Assembly: GCA_000969725.1 (NCBI GenBank)
Contig: JXSR01S019402.1
Length of the DNA: 20,885 nt
Strand: one strand, 5' to 3'
DNA from: Ophiothrix spiculata
Taxonomy: Eukaryota; Echinodermata; Ophiuroidea; Amphilepidida; Ophiotrichidae
The translations under genes and the position numbers were made by a program. The notes beneath the pieces are model-generated. The model was not told the DNA's origin. It searched no databases and saw nothing but the letters and a program-made list of their open reading frames with translations. This document shows, in pieces, positions 1 to 9,394 of the stretch. Every line of letters starts with the position of its first letter. Position 1 is the first letter of the stretch.

Positions 1-232
1 CATCAGGTGCTACCCAAATCTTCCGCATTATCGTAAACCCATTTGCTGCTAGTTTGACGCAAAGCAATGTTCCATCTTGATTGAGAAATTGTGGTATAAC
101 CAAGAAGTTACCATGGTAACTTCTTGCTTAATGTAGATAGTTGCACTTGCTGATTTTTGTTTTGATATTGCCATGAACGCTATATCCGTTGGCATGAACT
201 ATACACACGGGTTCGAAATACTTGAAGGTTAT
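1..232 (-). pseudogene. Possible coding fragment, unrecognised
   Basis: On the minus strand one frame stays open for about 75 codons, entering from the left window edge, with a single internal TAA near position 130. The conceptual protein has balanced composition, with segments such as FLVIPQFLNQDGTLLCVKLA and HANGYSVHGNIKTKISK. I do not recognise a family. The 26-bp palindrome at 101-126 lies inside this frame, so either the palindrome or the apparent coding may be coincidental. Other frames here are interrupted sooner. Confidence is low because the stretch is short and has no motif. Confidence 0.25.
101..126. repeat. 26-bp perfect palindrome with an X-box core
   Basis: Positions 101-126 are identical to their own reverse complement over 26 bp. 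The central 14 bp, GTTACCATGGTAAC (107-120), fit the symmetric X-box consensus of RFX transcription factors (GTNRCC, short spacer, RGYAAC). The arms extend the symmetry by six bases on each side; symmetry breaks at 100 and 127. The palindrome is seen directly. RFX binding is inferred from motif match alone. It may instead be the tip of a foldback repeat. Confidence 0.8.
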
Positions 233-710
233 AACATTTGTGGCAGTATTTGATCATTGATGGTGCGTGGCATGGCAGTTGGATCTGCACATAAATTTTG
301 AAAATATGTTAAATTGATTTGATAACAATATAAATAGATGCAATGGAAGATTCTGATTCCAAAAGTTTTTAAATGTGGTCTGTGGGTGGTCCGGTTGTCG
401 AGTCACATCATTTTTACAGGGGTATGATTCTTCAGGATTTTTTTTGATTTCAGGATTTTTTGTATAGATTTCAGGAATCTTTTATTCAAAATTTCCGCAA
501 TTTTATTTGTTTTCAGCCTGATCTGGATCATTCTAGACCAATTTACTATGATTTTTCTGGATTTTTTTTCAGCAGCGGGGATTTTTTCTAAAAGGCCAAT
601 CACACCCTTGTTTTTAAGATTGGCAAATTGTGCTTATTTTTGTTCAAATTGTCAGTGGAAACGTTGTTTTCTGATGACCCAATTTTCATTGTTTATGATC
701 CAATTTTGCT
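233..710. other. Gene-free AT-rich stretch with recurring TTCAGGATTTTT words
   Basis: No credible gene. Around 430-590 a short word close to TTCAGGATTTTT recurs several times with long T runs (about 431, 450, 468, 552, 580). This gives a lysine- and isoleucine-rich minus-strand frame at 403-603 that reflects composition, not coding. It reads as a decayed simple or minisatellite-like repeat. Confidence 0.45.
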
Positions 711-846
711 GTAAACAAAGTATTATACAAATTGAAACTGCTATAAGTCACTAAGTGTAAGTCCAAAACTACTCAGGATGAACATGCATGATGCCCAGGG
801 ATTGTACTATCCGTTGATCGCAACAATTAACTTAGGTCAAAAGGTG

Positions 847-860
847 GTTGCCGTGGCAAC
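847..860. promoter_or_regulatory. X-box-like palindrome in tandem unit 1
   Basis: GTTGCCGTGGCAAC is a two-half-site RFX-type X-box: GTTGCC, two-base spacer, GGCAAC. The equivalent place in unit 2 (1164-1177) has one good half-site and a decayed second half. Function is inferred from motif match only; no linked gene is visible. Confidence 0.4.
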
Positions 861-1530
861 GGTGATAAATATGTTGTTTATTTATGACAGAATTGTATGT
901 ATTCATAAATAAACAAGTGGGATTTTTACTATTGGGTTTGTTTGCACATATACTGATAATCATTACAGACAAAGAAAAAAATACATGTTAATTCTTGTTT
1001 ACGCGCTATTTGGAGTCTAAATTAATGTAAACAAACTAGTAAACAAATTAAAGCTTCTATAAATCATTAAGTACAGGTCGAAAACCATCCAGGATTTGTG
1101 TCTATGATAACAAGGAATTGTACTTTCCAATAATCATTATTGTTTATTTCAGCAGAAACAATGGTTACCAAGACAATGGCATTAAATATGTTTATTTACG
1201 GAGGATTGTACAGGGTTTCTAAGTAAACAAGTTGAATATTTTTATTGGGTTAGTTTGGACACATACTTAATAACTTATTAGATAAAGAAAAACATCAATA
1301 CATACTTTTGTTTTCTGCAAATAACCATTTTAATTTGTTTACCTTGTTGTTTATGCAATATTTTGAGTCAAACCAGAGTAATATATGTAAACAACACAGT
1401 AAACAAATAAAAATTGATATAAATCAGTAACTACAACACCAACACCATCAAGAATTTGCATGCATGATGCCAAGGGATTGTACATTCCATTGATTATTGA
1501 TTATTATTGTTTATTCAATAAGAAATGGTG

Positions 1531-1544
1531 GTTGCCATGGCAAC
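1531..1544. promoter_or_regulatory. X-box-like perfect palindrome in tandem unit 3
   Basis: GTTGCCATGGCAAC is perfectly self-complementary and matches the RFX X-box consensus. It lies 684 bp after the unit 1 site, about two repeat periods. It is related to, but not the same as, the site at 107-120. Binding is inferred. Confidence 0.45.
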
Positions 1545-2083
1545 AACATAAAATATATTGTTTATTTACTGCAGAATTGTACACATTTGAATGTAAATAA
1601 GTGGGAATTTAAGTATAATTAGTATTGGGTTTGCTTCCACACATATTGATTACCATACCAGACAAACAACAATACTTGTTTTGCAAGTAACCTTTTTTTT
1701 TATTTATTTACCTGTTGTTTACATGCAATATTTCAAGCTAAATTGATGTAAAGAAAGTAGTAAACACATTAAAATGGCTATCAATTAAAAAGTATGTGTC
1801 AAAAAAACAAACATGTGAAAACGTGTGTACAATATACCAAGGGCTTGTACTTTACATTGACCTATCTTTTGTCTGCCTCAGTTAAAGCAGGAAAGTTGGG
1901 AGTAGAAGGAGGTCTGACAAGACATAGATTATAAGTGATAACGTGAGTTGCCGCCTATTCATCTAAATCGGATCACTTCAGATCGATCGAAGTTGATTGA
2001 CTAATACGATAATTGGTCTTAGCAATTACTCATCCAGTAGATAATACTGCGCACGCGCAGTACATGCCAATTACGTCACTAAC

Positions 2084-2910
2084 CTGAATGTTATAAACAG
2101 CTGATCGGCCTAGCATTTGGGTGGCAATGTTTGGCTCGCATATGTTACCTTGTGCCTCTAATGTTCTATTGAAATTTTGCAGTTCATTGTTAATTGGTCC
2201 CAGATCAGTGTATCCAATAACCTGACCAGTTGATTTATTATACACAAGGCTGGCTTTGATTTTGATCTCATCAAAAATCAGTGTCACGTTCTTCTGAAAT
2301 TCTGGCATTTCATTCATCTTCTAATCATTGCTGATAAATTTGAGCACATCAGCATTAATGTCAGCTTGAGGGGTTGTGAATTTTGTGTATCTCTACAGCA
2401 TCGATTGGTGCGGTAATTTCATGAAGGGGGAATCCCGGACCCTGATCAGATTATAAGCTGATGCCGACTTATTATAAAGAGCGATGCAAAATCTGATTAT
2501 TGCTGAATGCCAGCAGATTTGCCTGCCATCTTTGGCCATCATTGGTTTGCGTTGCTTTTCAAATAAGAGCTTGAAAGCTTCATGAACGTCACTCATCTCT
2601 TCAATTTGGTCCAGGTTTGTTTCTTCAAATGCCTTTGTAATCAGGTTATTCTGGTTGTGGTCAAGTTCAACTGCTTCTTTCTCCATAATCAATTTGACTT
2701 GAGCTTGTAGAGCTTCATTTTGATAGCGCAAAGCTCTATTTTGTTTCTTGATATTGTTTATTTTGTCTTTTAATTGTTCTGGACTAAGAAAGTCATTCCT
2801 GGTAGATGTACTTGTTGAAGTCTGGGCATCCACTGAAGATTTTCTTTGCTTACTCCTAAGCGCATTCAGATTCATTCTGTACATCTTACAAATTTCACAC
2901 ACTCCAGTCA
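2084..2910 (-). pseudogene. P-element/THAP9-type transposase fragment
   Basis: The minus-strand frame is broken by two in-frame TAG codons (2321-2323, 2393-2395) but is otherwise continuous. It begins after a likely splice acceptor (TTCGCAG, exon from about 2910) and ends at a likely donor (CAG|GTTAGT near 2084). In order it encodes a basic serine-rich stretch, a coiled coil (around NRALRYQNEALQAQVKLI), the block WHSAIIRFCIALYNKSASAY, then SPFMKLPHQS, and after the stops LIFDEIKIKASLVYNKSTGQ and VIGYTDLGPINNEL. That order is typical of P-transposase relatives such as THAP9; the D-E in FDEIKIK is in the RNase H-like catalytic region. The THAP zinc finger and the C-terminal half are absent. It is dead as a transposase. 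Confidence 0.85.
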
Positions 2911-3120
2911 CTGCGAATAGTTTTATAAATAATATAAACAAAAACAAAAAGGGATATTTGTATTTTAACAGTAAAACAGTGTGGATTTTACTTTGCAGAT
3001 TCTTGAAGGACAGCCTGGGTCTTGGGACCAAATAGTTTGTTGATTCATTTACAAATTCTTATTTCAGTATTCAAACTTGATAATATTTATAGACTTGTAG
3101 GAGTACTGTATTTGTTTTAC

Positions 3121-4702
3121 CTTTTCACCAATGCACTCAAAGGGAATATCCCTGTACTGGAACACTTGGCTCAAAGTGTTGGTCTCAGCAAGTATGTCTG
3201 CAGCAAGATGGAGAAGTGCCACAAACTTGAATGATGTCAGCTGGTTATAAAATGCCACAGCTACAGGCTCTTCTTCAGCTGCCTCATTATCAAGCAGCAC
3301 CATTAAGGCTTGGTAGTTGGTGATGATTGCTGAGATAGCCTTTCCAAGAGAGAGCCATCTGATCTCATAGTGACGCTTGAACTTCACATCATCCAAGTTT
3401 AATACTACAGCCAAATCTTGAAATTTTCGTAGCCTATTTGGGCTGTTATTTATGAAGCTGTAGATAGCTGCAACAATACGTTCAATTGCCTGCATATCAG
3501 GCAATGTATTACATGCATGGCTAACTGCCAAGTTGAGTCTGTGGCAGACACAGTGGATTGGGACACAATATGGATTCTCCGTACGGATTCTTGCTGACAA
3601 ACTATTAAAACTCTCCGGTCATAACACTAGCTCCATCAGTACCCAGTCCAGTCACTTTATTCATGCCTACTCCAAACTTTTCAAGGACTTTCTTCACTGC
3701 TGCCATCACTGTTGCTGCAGTGCCATCTTTGATAGTCTCGATGCTCAGGTAAGTGGTTTTTACCTTAGCAGAGCCTACATACCTAATAACAACCACTAAG
3801 TGTTTCTCCTGCGAGTGGTCTATAGATTCATCCACGCCGATGGCAACAAAGGGAGATTTTTTGAGCTCCCACTTAAAGTCTTCCTCAATTACTTTACTAA
3901 TGGATTGTAATAACTGATTAAAAATATCTGGGCTGGTGTATTGCGCGTTACTTCCTTTATTCAAATAGTTTGCATCCTGGTATCCCCGATATTGAAGAAA
4001 TTTCACTAAGCTACAATATTTCCTGTTGGCCAGTTCTTCAGATGCACAGAAATATGCACATTACAAAGCGCAAGTGAATGCCTGCTGAATCTTGGCTGCC
4101 ATACCATCAAGTCTGGTCTCTTGAGCCTCCAGCATGACAGGTAACTTATGTGCATCTGTAACTTGATGAGTAATTATGGTTTTGCGTCTGAAAATAAAAT
4201 ATTTTGAAAATATTATTAATATTGCACTATAATCTAAATTCTAATAAAAATGTTTTGTTTATGATTACCACTCCCTTAAATGATCTTTAAGGGGGACCCA
4301 GGTTAAGAAATTATTGTACCTGAAGTTTCTAGTACCACCAACAAAAACAGTTGACTGCTCGTTCTTGATGCATGTCTTGCAGTACTTAAGATTTTCTTTG
4401 GGATCATAGCGGAGCCACTTGAATTCGGCCAACCAAGTCTTACAAAATTTTCTGGATGAATCTTTACTGGCAGCAGTGCTTGGACCAGGTTCTGAGGCAG
4501 CGTCTGTAAATTCGGCATCGTTGTCATGATCATGTAGGTCTACTTCAATACCATTAACTTGAGTATCTTGGCGGCTACCACGATTCTCTCTGTCATTACT
4601 TGTCGTTGATGAAGTTGACCGAGAGGAAACAGTGGGCAAAATGTTCATCATCATCGTCATTAGTGCTACCATCAGCAACAGCATCAGTGCTAGATGACCG
4701 TC
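3121..4702 (-). pseudogene. hAT-superfamily transposase relic (ZNF862-like, DUF4371 type)
   Basis: Three exon-like pieces lie on the minus strand. The first (about 4702-4269) encodes an acidic serine-rich leader, with a frameshift near 4630, and a BED/TTF-like zinc finger: FCKTWLAEFKWL, then C-x2-C in KYCKTC, then a C-terminal KDH. The usual first histidine is replaced by tryptophan in LTWVPLKDH. The second begins after a TTTTCAG acceptor near 4189 and carries a frameshift near 4065. The third holds the RNase H-like core: VAIGVDES, then GLGTDGASVMTGEF, then HCVCHRLNLAVSHAC, then YEIRWLSLGKA. One extra T in a T run at about 3603 shifts the frame between GEF and SARIR. It ends at a likely donor (AAAG|GTAAAA at 3121). 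The final catalytic Glu region and hAT dimerisation domain are missing. Confidence 0.85.
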
Positions 4703-4791
4703 TAAAATAAATAAGCATAAGTAAAAAGTGCAAATTACCTATTAGCATACCTGCCACCCAATATTGCATTCCCCGAAAGTAGACTCAATGC

Positions 4792-5009
4792 GATCATCTT
4801 GAAATAATGTCACAAGTGTATTTTCATCAAAAAAATAAAGTATTAAAAAAAATCAGAAAACAATGAAAATCATGTAATGCCCCTTTAATTCATTTTGTGA
4901 GTTTAACACTTGAGGGGTGATTATCTTGAAATAATGTCAAAAGTGTATTTTCATTAAAAAAATAAAGTTTTTAAAAAAAATCTGAAAATCATGAAATACC
5001 CCTTTAATC
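4792..5009. repeat. Two-copy tandem repeat, 127-bp period
   Basis: A block beginning GATCATCTTGAAATAATGTC at 4792 recurs as GATTATCTTGAAATAATGTC at 4919. Both copies continue through GTGTATTTTCAT, A-rich AATAAAGT, a further A run, and end at a CCCCTTTAAT-like word (about 4889 and 5009). About 30 bp separates the matching blocks. No coding is apparent. Confidence 0.8.
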
Positions 5010-6345
5010 TGTAATGACCCCTTGATGACCTTTGACCCACTCATATAGGGGTGACATGTGTGCCCCTATCCAAGGACCATTGTGTGCAAGTTCCATGAAA
5101 TTCCAATAAAGTATATGGAAATGGTGATCCGTTTTGTGAAAAGGTGAACAATTTTGACACACAGACGCCCCCCCCCCACACAAAAAAAGTAATCCCTATG
5201 TGCCAATTGCTATGTGCTCATCTTTCAGACAACACAAAAAAAGAGTCAAGACTTTACTTTTGGCCACCTGAGTACATAATTATCCATTAATCTGACGTTC
5301 AAGGTTTTAATTATTCCTTTGTAAAGGCAAGCCTACTATGAATGCAATGTCTCTATGCTCATGTGCTAAGCCTAAGCGCCTGGGGCTAAGCATAAGACGG
5401 TTCTGTTTTATTATCATTTTTACTAGTCACAAATGATGTCATAGATGTTTGAAATTGATGGCGTCTTTTCATTCCGCGTTTCATCTTCTTTTCTCAACAA
5501 AATCACACTCACAGACTTTCAAAACAGACTCTCGTGCTGAATTTTATTGTGAATTCCGGGGAGATCACTCTCGTATGATTTTATTTTATTTTGGTTGCTG
5601 ACAACTCACCAAATTACCCATTTTTAAAGTTGCTCTTACTGAGAGAAAGCTCACTTACCATCGTACTTTCCCAGATGATGGTTTTAAACAATTAACTTTT
5701 TTATTTCTTGATCTATATATTCTATTATTTTTATGTAAAAATGTATATGGGAGTAGCCCCCTGGCATATTTTTTTTGGATGCTTTCCTTCAATCATCACT
5801 CAGTAAACCTCTTAGGCCGCGCCGATAGGTAACTTTTACGCTGGTATACGTTAACTTTGTCTCACACAGTACATAACAGACAGCGCTGATTATAGAGCAA
5901 GAAATGTAGGGTACCTCGTGCTGCTACATCGCCCGCAAGTGTATGAAGCTAGTGTTACTATAACAGGGTATTGATGTATACCGAACTGTGACGTTGCAAT
6001 GATGCGATTATTCTCATGTGCAAGCTTCTCACGGGCTGCCTGTCAAGCATGTTTTGTGTTTGGACTTTGCAGTGATAGTCGATGCGTTTTGCTAGTTCGA
6101 CCGCCGGCCAAGTTCAATTGTAGAGGCGTAATATATTATGTTAATGAGCAGTATGAGCGAAGTATATGCATGATGTGTGTGTTTACATTTGTACACTACG
6201 AAACTCTTCAGTGGAATTTTACAAAAGCATGGCATTTATGGACGGGAATTTTGTCAGGAAAAGTTTCAACGGGCGATTGTCATAATAAAATTACTTTCAA
6301 AAGTGGTTCGTACATTTATACATCGTACTATGTGGGGTTTTTTTT
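5010..6345. other. Gene-free region with a C10 run
   Basis: I see no supported gene on either strand. The longest plus-strand frame (from 5999) has no motif and runs into the antisense of a transposase. A run of ten C follows at 5168-5177, after a stretch ending in GACACACAGACG; such a tail resembles the end of an interspersed repeat, but I cannot name one. The remainder is AT-rich unique-looking DNA. Confidence 0.5.
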
Positions 6346-6423
6346 GACGGCCTCTAGGACGTCTTTAGCGTTTTCTAGGCCGTCTTTTATCGTGACAGGC
6401 CGTCCAAAAGACGGCTTGACGGC
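6346..6423. repeat. GACGGC/GCCGTC cluster with a hairpin
   Basis: The hexamer GACGGC or its complement GCCGTC occurs at 6346, 6379, 6399, 6410 and 6418, and the related palindrome GACGTC at 6358, all in 78 bp. Positions 6379-6388 (GCCGTCTTTT) pair exactly with 6406-6415, a 10-bp stem with a 17-base loop that can extend by a wobble and an A-T pair. Dense subterminal repeats of this kind occur at the ends of some DNA transposons, so this may be one end of an element that cut off the neighbouring transposase gene. Confidence 0.65.
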
Positions 6424-6444
6424 TCTCTGGCTAAAAGTTTGGTA

Positions 6445-7520
6445 CCGGATAGATGACATTGCTCTTGATGTCTCTACTTCTCGTGCAGATAGCTGTTTCT
6501 TCCCTTTGGTAAATGCTGGAATTACTAGTTCTGCACCACAAATAGTTGCAAAATCTTCTTCAAGAGGAAATCCCCTGTCAGCCAGTATACAATCACCAGG
6601 TGAAATATGTTCTTGAGAAATACATTTTGAAGTCCTAACCAAATCAACATCTGAAACGTGACCTCCCCATGCAGGTGATATGAATTGCACCCAAAGGATT
6701 ACATGAAATCAATACTTTAATTGTACAATGTTTTTTATAATTACTGTAAGTTTGTTGACGTGCAAGCAAATTTTTAAAAATCTCGAAGCAATCCATGATG
6801 CAAGTTAAACGTGGAAACAATTGCTTGAATTCAGGTGGAAGAGTTTGTATAGCAGCATCTGGATCGGGCCAGTGAATTAGAAAACCAAGTTTTGCATACA
6901 TTACATCTATCCATTTCCAAAAATAATCACAAATTGTTGTTTCTTCGCAGCCACATATATCTGCTATGCTGTTCAAAAGGCATGTCGAGTTGCAAACGAA
7001 CCAGTGTAATAAAAAATTGATCTATGAATAGCAAACTGTCTTTTGTTTTAAAAACTACAAATGGAGATAGAAAAGCAAATGTTTTTTGAAATACACCATA
7101 ATGAAGCCCTGTATAAAATTTACATTTAATGTCATTATCTTGCACTAATGAAGCTGAAAATCGAATATAACTGAGTTTGTGTTGAAGGTTTTGGACACAT
7201 TCTCTTGCTTCGTCTCTTTCCTTTCTTAACATATTCACTTCAGTAAATAACTGTTCAATCAGTTCTTTGTCTTTTTCAGTGGTATCTGTTTCATCATTTG
7301 GCAAATATGACATACCATCTTCTTCAGCCATGTTAAATCCATGCACACCACTCGGCACATCTGACAGATCAGTTGAATCACTAATGGACGGAACTGGTTT
7401 GTCCCTCTCTATAATGGGGGTGAACAGAAGTATTTTTTTATTAACTCCTTTTGTAGTTTGTGGTACAAACAGCATCCTTGCTGCCTCTGGCATGCTGTAT
7501 ACGCTTTCCAGCTGTAACAA
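6445..7520 (-). pseudogene. IS5/Harbinger-like transposase (DDE_Tnp_4 type), C-terminally truncated
   Basis: Three minus-strand segments joined by two frameshifts (near 6970 and 6685) make one transposase. From the N-terminus: an acidic region; a coiled coil (EQLFTEVNMLRKERDEA); the entry motif KCKFYTGL; a helix-turn-helix-like part (ITLVRLQLDMPF, then SIADICGCEETTICDYFWKW); and the catalytic domain with TCIMDCFEIF (first Asp), ARQQTYSNYKKH, ISPAWGGHVSD, then ILADRGF (second Asp) and LVIPAFTKGKKQLS. It stops at EVETSRAMSSIR, just before the expected block carrying the third catalytic acid (Glu in a VER-type motif). The sequence beyond is the GACGGC cluster. Harbinger and ISL2EU-type elements share this fold; I cannot decide between them. 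Confidence 0.85.
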
Positions 7521-7723
7521 TAGCCACTGATTTCTGCCGTATGTTTGATGCAGGTTTTGACCTCGTTTTCTATCAGATTACCTAGAGCTTCAGCAGCATC
7601 TTCCACAATTGCTTTGCAGATTGTACCTTGTTTTTGCTCATCTTTTCAGTAATTGTACTTATTTTCAGACATGCATTTCCTAGTATTTTGTCCTGGTGAA
7701 TCATCAATGGCTGACTTAACAAT
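7449..7723. repeat. Long direct repeat, copy 1
   Basis: This segment closely matches 8961-9242 in the same orientation, with scattered substitutions and small indels. On the minus strand it encodes part of a linker exon, for example DEQKQG, AIVEDAAEAL and KNK-rich strings. Relative to copy 2, an extra base in this copy shifts its frame after AEALGNL, and a TAA interrupts it near 7649. Copy 1 continues into the transposase coiled-coil region on its left and abuts the Myb/SANT exon on its right. Confidence 0.9.
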
Positions 7724-7759
7724 AATGTTAAAATCATAAATTTATTGAGAAATACTTAC

Positions 7760-8165
7760 TGCTACTGGCTTGCTGTCTTTCTCGGTGGTCTGCCGCAGCA
7801 TCCATGATGACAGGGGGCTCTGTCAAATGTCTGAGCTGAAGAAAGTCATTCAGTTGATAATAATTAGGACATGATTTTAGCAGAGTGTCCCTTCCAGCAC
7901 CTGACCTGTCCTTCTTATGGGCATCGTTATACTGTCTCCTCATAACTTTGAGTTTGTTTACTAGCGCAATCCTCACGTGCTTGAAGGAATAATCCTCCCC
8001 TTTCAAATGGGGAAAGTTAACGATCAACTCTTTGGTCATCTTCTCGTATGCCGTGGTATTTCGTTTGGTTTTGCCATATAAATATTTCTTTTCTACATTC
8101 TCTTTCCACATTCTTACTAGACAGTCTGTCATCTCTGATGACAAATGTACCTGTGTGTCAGGCAT
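7760..8165 (-). CDS. Myb/SANT-like DNA-binding exon
   Basis: The minus-strand frame opens with ATG at 8165 (MPDTQVHLSSEM) and stays open for about 135 codons to a strong donor (CA|GTAAGT at 7760). A possible acceptor lies just upstream (TTTAG near 8188). The protein has the aromatic and basic pattern of Myb/SANT-like or MADF-type domains: LVRMWKENVEKKYLYG, YEKMTKELIVNFPHLKGEDY, KLKVMRRQYNDAHKKDRSG and KSCPNYYQLNDFLQLRHL. Such proteins bind DNA, and related ones serve as accessory proteins of Harbinger transposons. It is the best-preserved coding segment here, with no stop or frameshift. It lies between the helicase fragment and copy 1 of the direct repeat. The start is chosen because the family pattern follows directly. 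Confidence 0.65.
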
Positions 8166-8276
8166 AATTGCCGATAAAAGCGACCCTAAATGTGAAATTT
8201 TGAAGAAATGAATATGAATGAAACAACTTTGTTGACTACTGGCTGATTTGAAAGAAATGAATAATATTGTACTTAC

Positions 8277-8778
8277 TGGTAGCAAATAATACACGCATGG
8301 TACCATCTGATTTGCTTAATGATTGGTGTACCAAATCCTTTAAAGTGTCATCAGTAGAGCTTGTATACATGGCATAAAGGCGTTCTTGTGGTGGTATTTT
8401 ATTATATCTATCGTCCATTCCTTTTTCAAACATGCCATAGAGGTCATTGCAGTCATTAAGTCTTTGACAATACACTATAACACAAGGTGTATTGGTCCCA
8501 TCCCTTTTAAAAGTCTTTTCAGCAACCAGGTCATTTCCTTGCGAGTATCTGATGAGGTTGCTTTCAGTACACAGTATCTAATGTTTGCGTTATTTAGTGA
8601 AGCTGTTATAGTTACTAAGTTTTGAAGAGCCAGATTCTTGCATATGAGTTCTCTTGTTTTTGTAGTTGCAGTGGCAGTGAAAACAGCCATTCTTACCGAT
8701 GACGCTACAAGCGATCTCAGTTCAGCCAAACGACTATAGTCCTCTCAAAATGCTTTGGTTCTAGAGGATGAAAATCCC
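8277..8778 (-). pseudogene. RecQ-like superfamily 2 helicase fragment
   Basis: The minus-strand exon starts after CTCAG (8779) and ends at ACCA|GTAAGT (8277). It encodes EDYSRLAELRSLV, then MAVFTATATTKTRE (helicase motif III region, TATAT), NNANIRYCVLKA, then after a frameshift near 8506 NTPCVIVYCQRLNDC (motif IV region), YAMYTSSTDDTLKDLV and MRVLFATS (start of motif V). A TGA replaces an expected codon just before EDYSRL, probably a CGA-to-TGA change. Walker A, the DEAH box and motif VI are absent, so this is only a middle section. RecQ-like fragments of this form are common in transposon-rich invertebrate genomes. It is not functional. Confidence 0.8.
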
Positions 8779-8913
8779 CTGAGAAAAACAAGCAAAGAAA
8801 TTGTATAGGCATGATTAATAAATTATTGATAAAACCATATCATTTTTGTCTGTCTCAGTGCTCTCCTACTCTTGAAAAACTGAGGAAAAAATTGTATTTA
8901 GAAATTATTTTAC

Positions 8914-9390
8914 CTACCAACTATTATCTGATCTCCGACTTTCTTTTTAGCAACTATTTTTTGTAGTTTGTGGTACAAACAGCATCATTGCTGCCTCTGA
9001 TTTACTCTGGCATGCTGTATACACTTTCCAGCTGTAACAATAGACGCTGATTTCTGCCGTATGTTTGATGCAGGTTTTGACCTCGTTTTCTTCAGAGTAC
9101 ATAGAGCTTCAGCAGCATCTTCCACAATTGCTTCGTACATTTTACCTTGTTTTTGCTCATCTTTTGAGTAAATGTACTTATCTGCAGACATACATTTCCT
9201 AGTATTTTGTCCTGGTGAATCATCAATGGCTGACTTAACAATGCTATATTTTGAGGATGGACTAAAGTTCTTGACAGAAGTTTCAAGTTCCTTTCATTTG
9301 CGGTGTTAATCAACTCGTTTCTTAACCGTTCTAGGCAAAGTATGTGTAGATGCAGGTGAAATGGTTAGATTAGTACATTGATGATTTCAG
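8914..9390 (-). pseudogene. Linker exon downstream of zinc fingers (unrecognised domain)
   Basis: One minus-strand frame reads SPASTHTLPRTVKKRV, two stops, then SVKNFSPSSKYSIVKSAI, DDSPGQNTRKCMSADKYIYS, IVEDAAEAL, a basic stretch around KPASNIRQKSASIVTAGK, a TGA caused near a small insertion at about 8996, and finally KIVAKKKVGDQIIVG before a likely donor (TAG|GTAAAA at 8914). I recognise no domain. It continues the reading direction of the C2H2 array and precedes the helicase exon across an intron-sized gap, so all three may once have been one gene. Positions 8961-9242 are copy 2 of the direct repeat. Confidence 0.5.
8961..9242. repeat. Long direct repeat, copy 2
   Basis: This is the same segment as 7449-7723, same orientation. 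It includes an extra 12-base insertion near 8996. The match ends abruptly at CTTAACAAT on the right and within a T-run (TTTTGTAG) on the left, giving clear duplication boundaries. The pair brackets the helicase and Myb/SANT segments. Confidence 0.9.
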
Positions 9391-9394
9391 CTTT

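Larger units (their letters stand above)
711..1860. repeat. Diverged tandem array, about 360-bp unit, four units
   Basis: Four successive units start with a GTAAACAAA-like word at about 711, 1027, 1387 and 1748, giving spacings of roughly 316, 360 and 361 bp. Each full unit holds the same ordered landmarks: the GTAAACA start, a TATAAATCA-like block, a CATGCATGATG block in units 1 and 3, an AGGGATTGTAC block, a GTTGCC...GGCAAC core, a TTGTTTATTTA block, a TATTGGGTTTG block and an ACAGACAAAG-like block. The fourth unit breaks off near 1860. Units are well diverged, so the array is old. Satellite and transposon-derived origins are both possible. No protein coding is visible. Confidence 0.85.

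Noticed and set aside
403..603. Minus-strand 66-codon Lys/Ile-rich frame
   Set aside because: Composition follows from repeated TTCAGGATTTTT words and T runs, not from coding.
5999..6616. Plus-strand 205-codon frame
   Set aside because: No motif; the second half is antisense to the DDE_Tnp_4 transposase and the GACGGC cluster.
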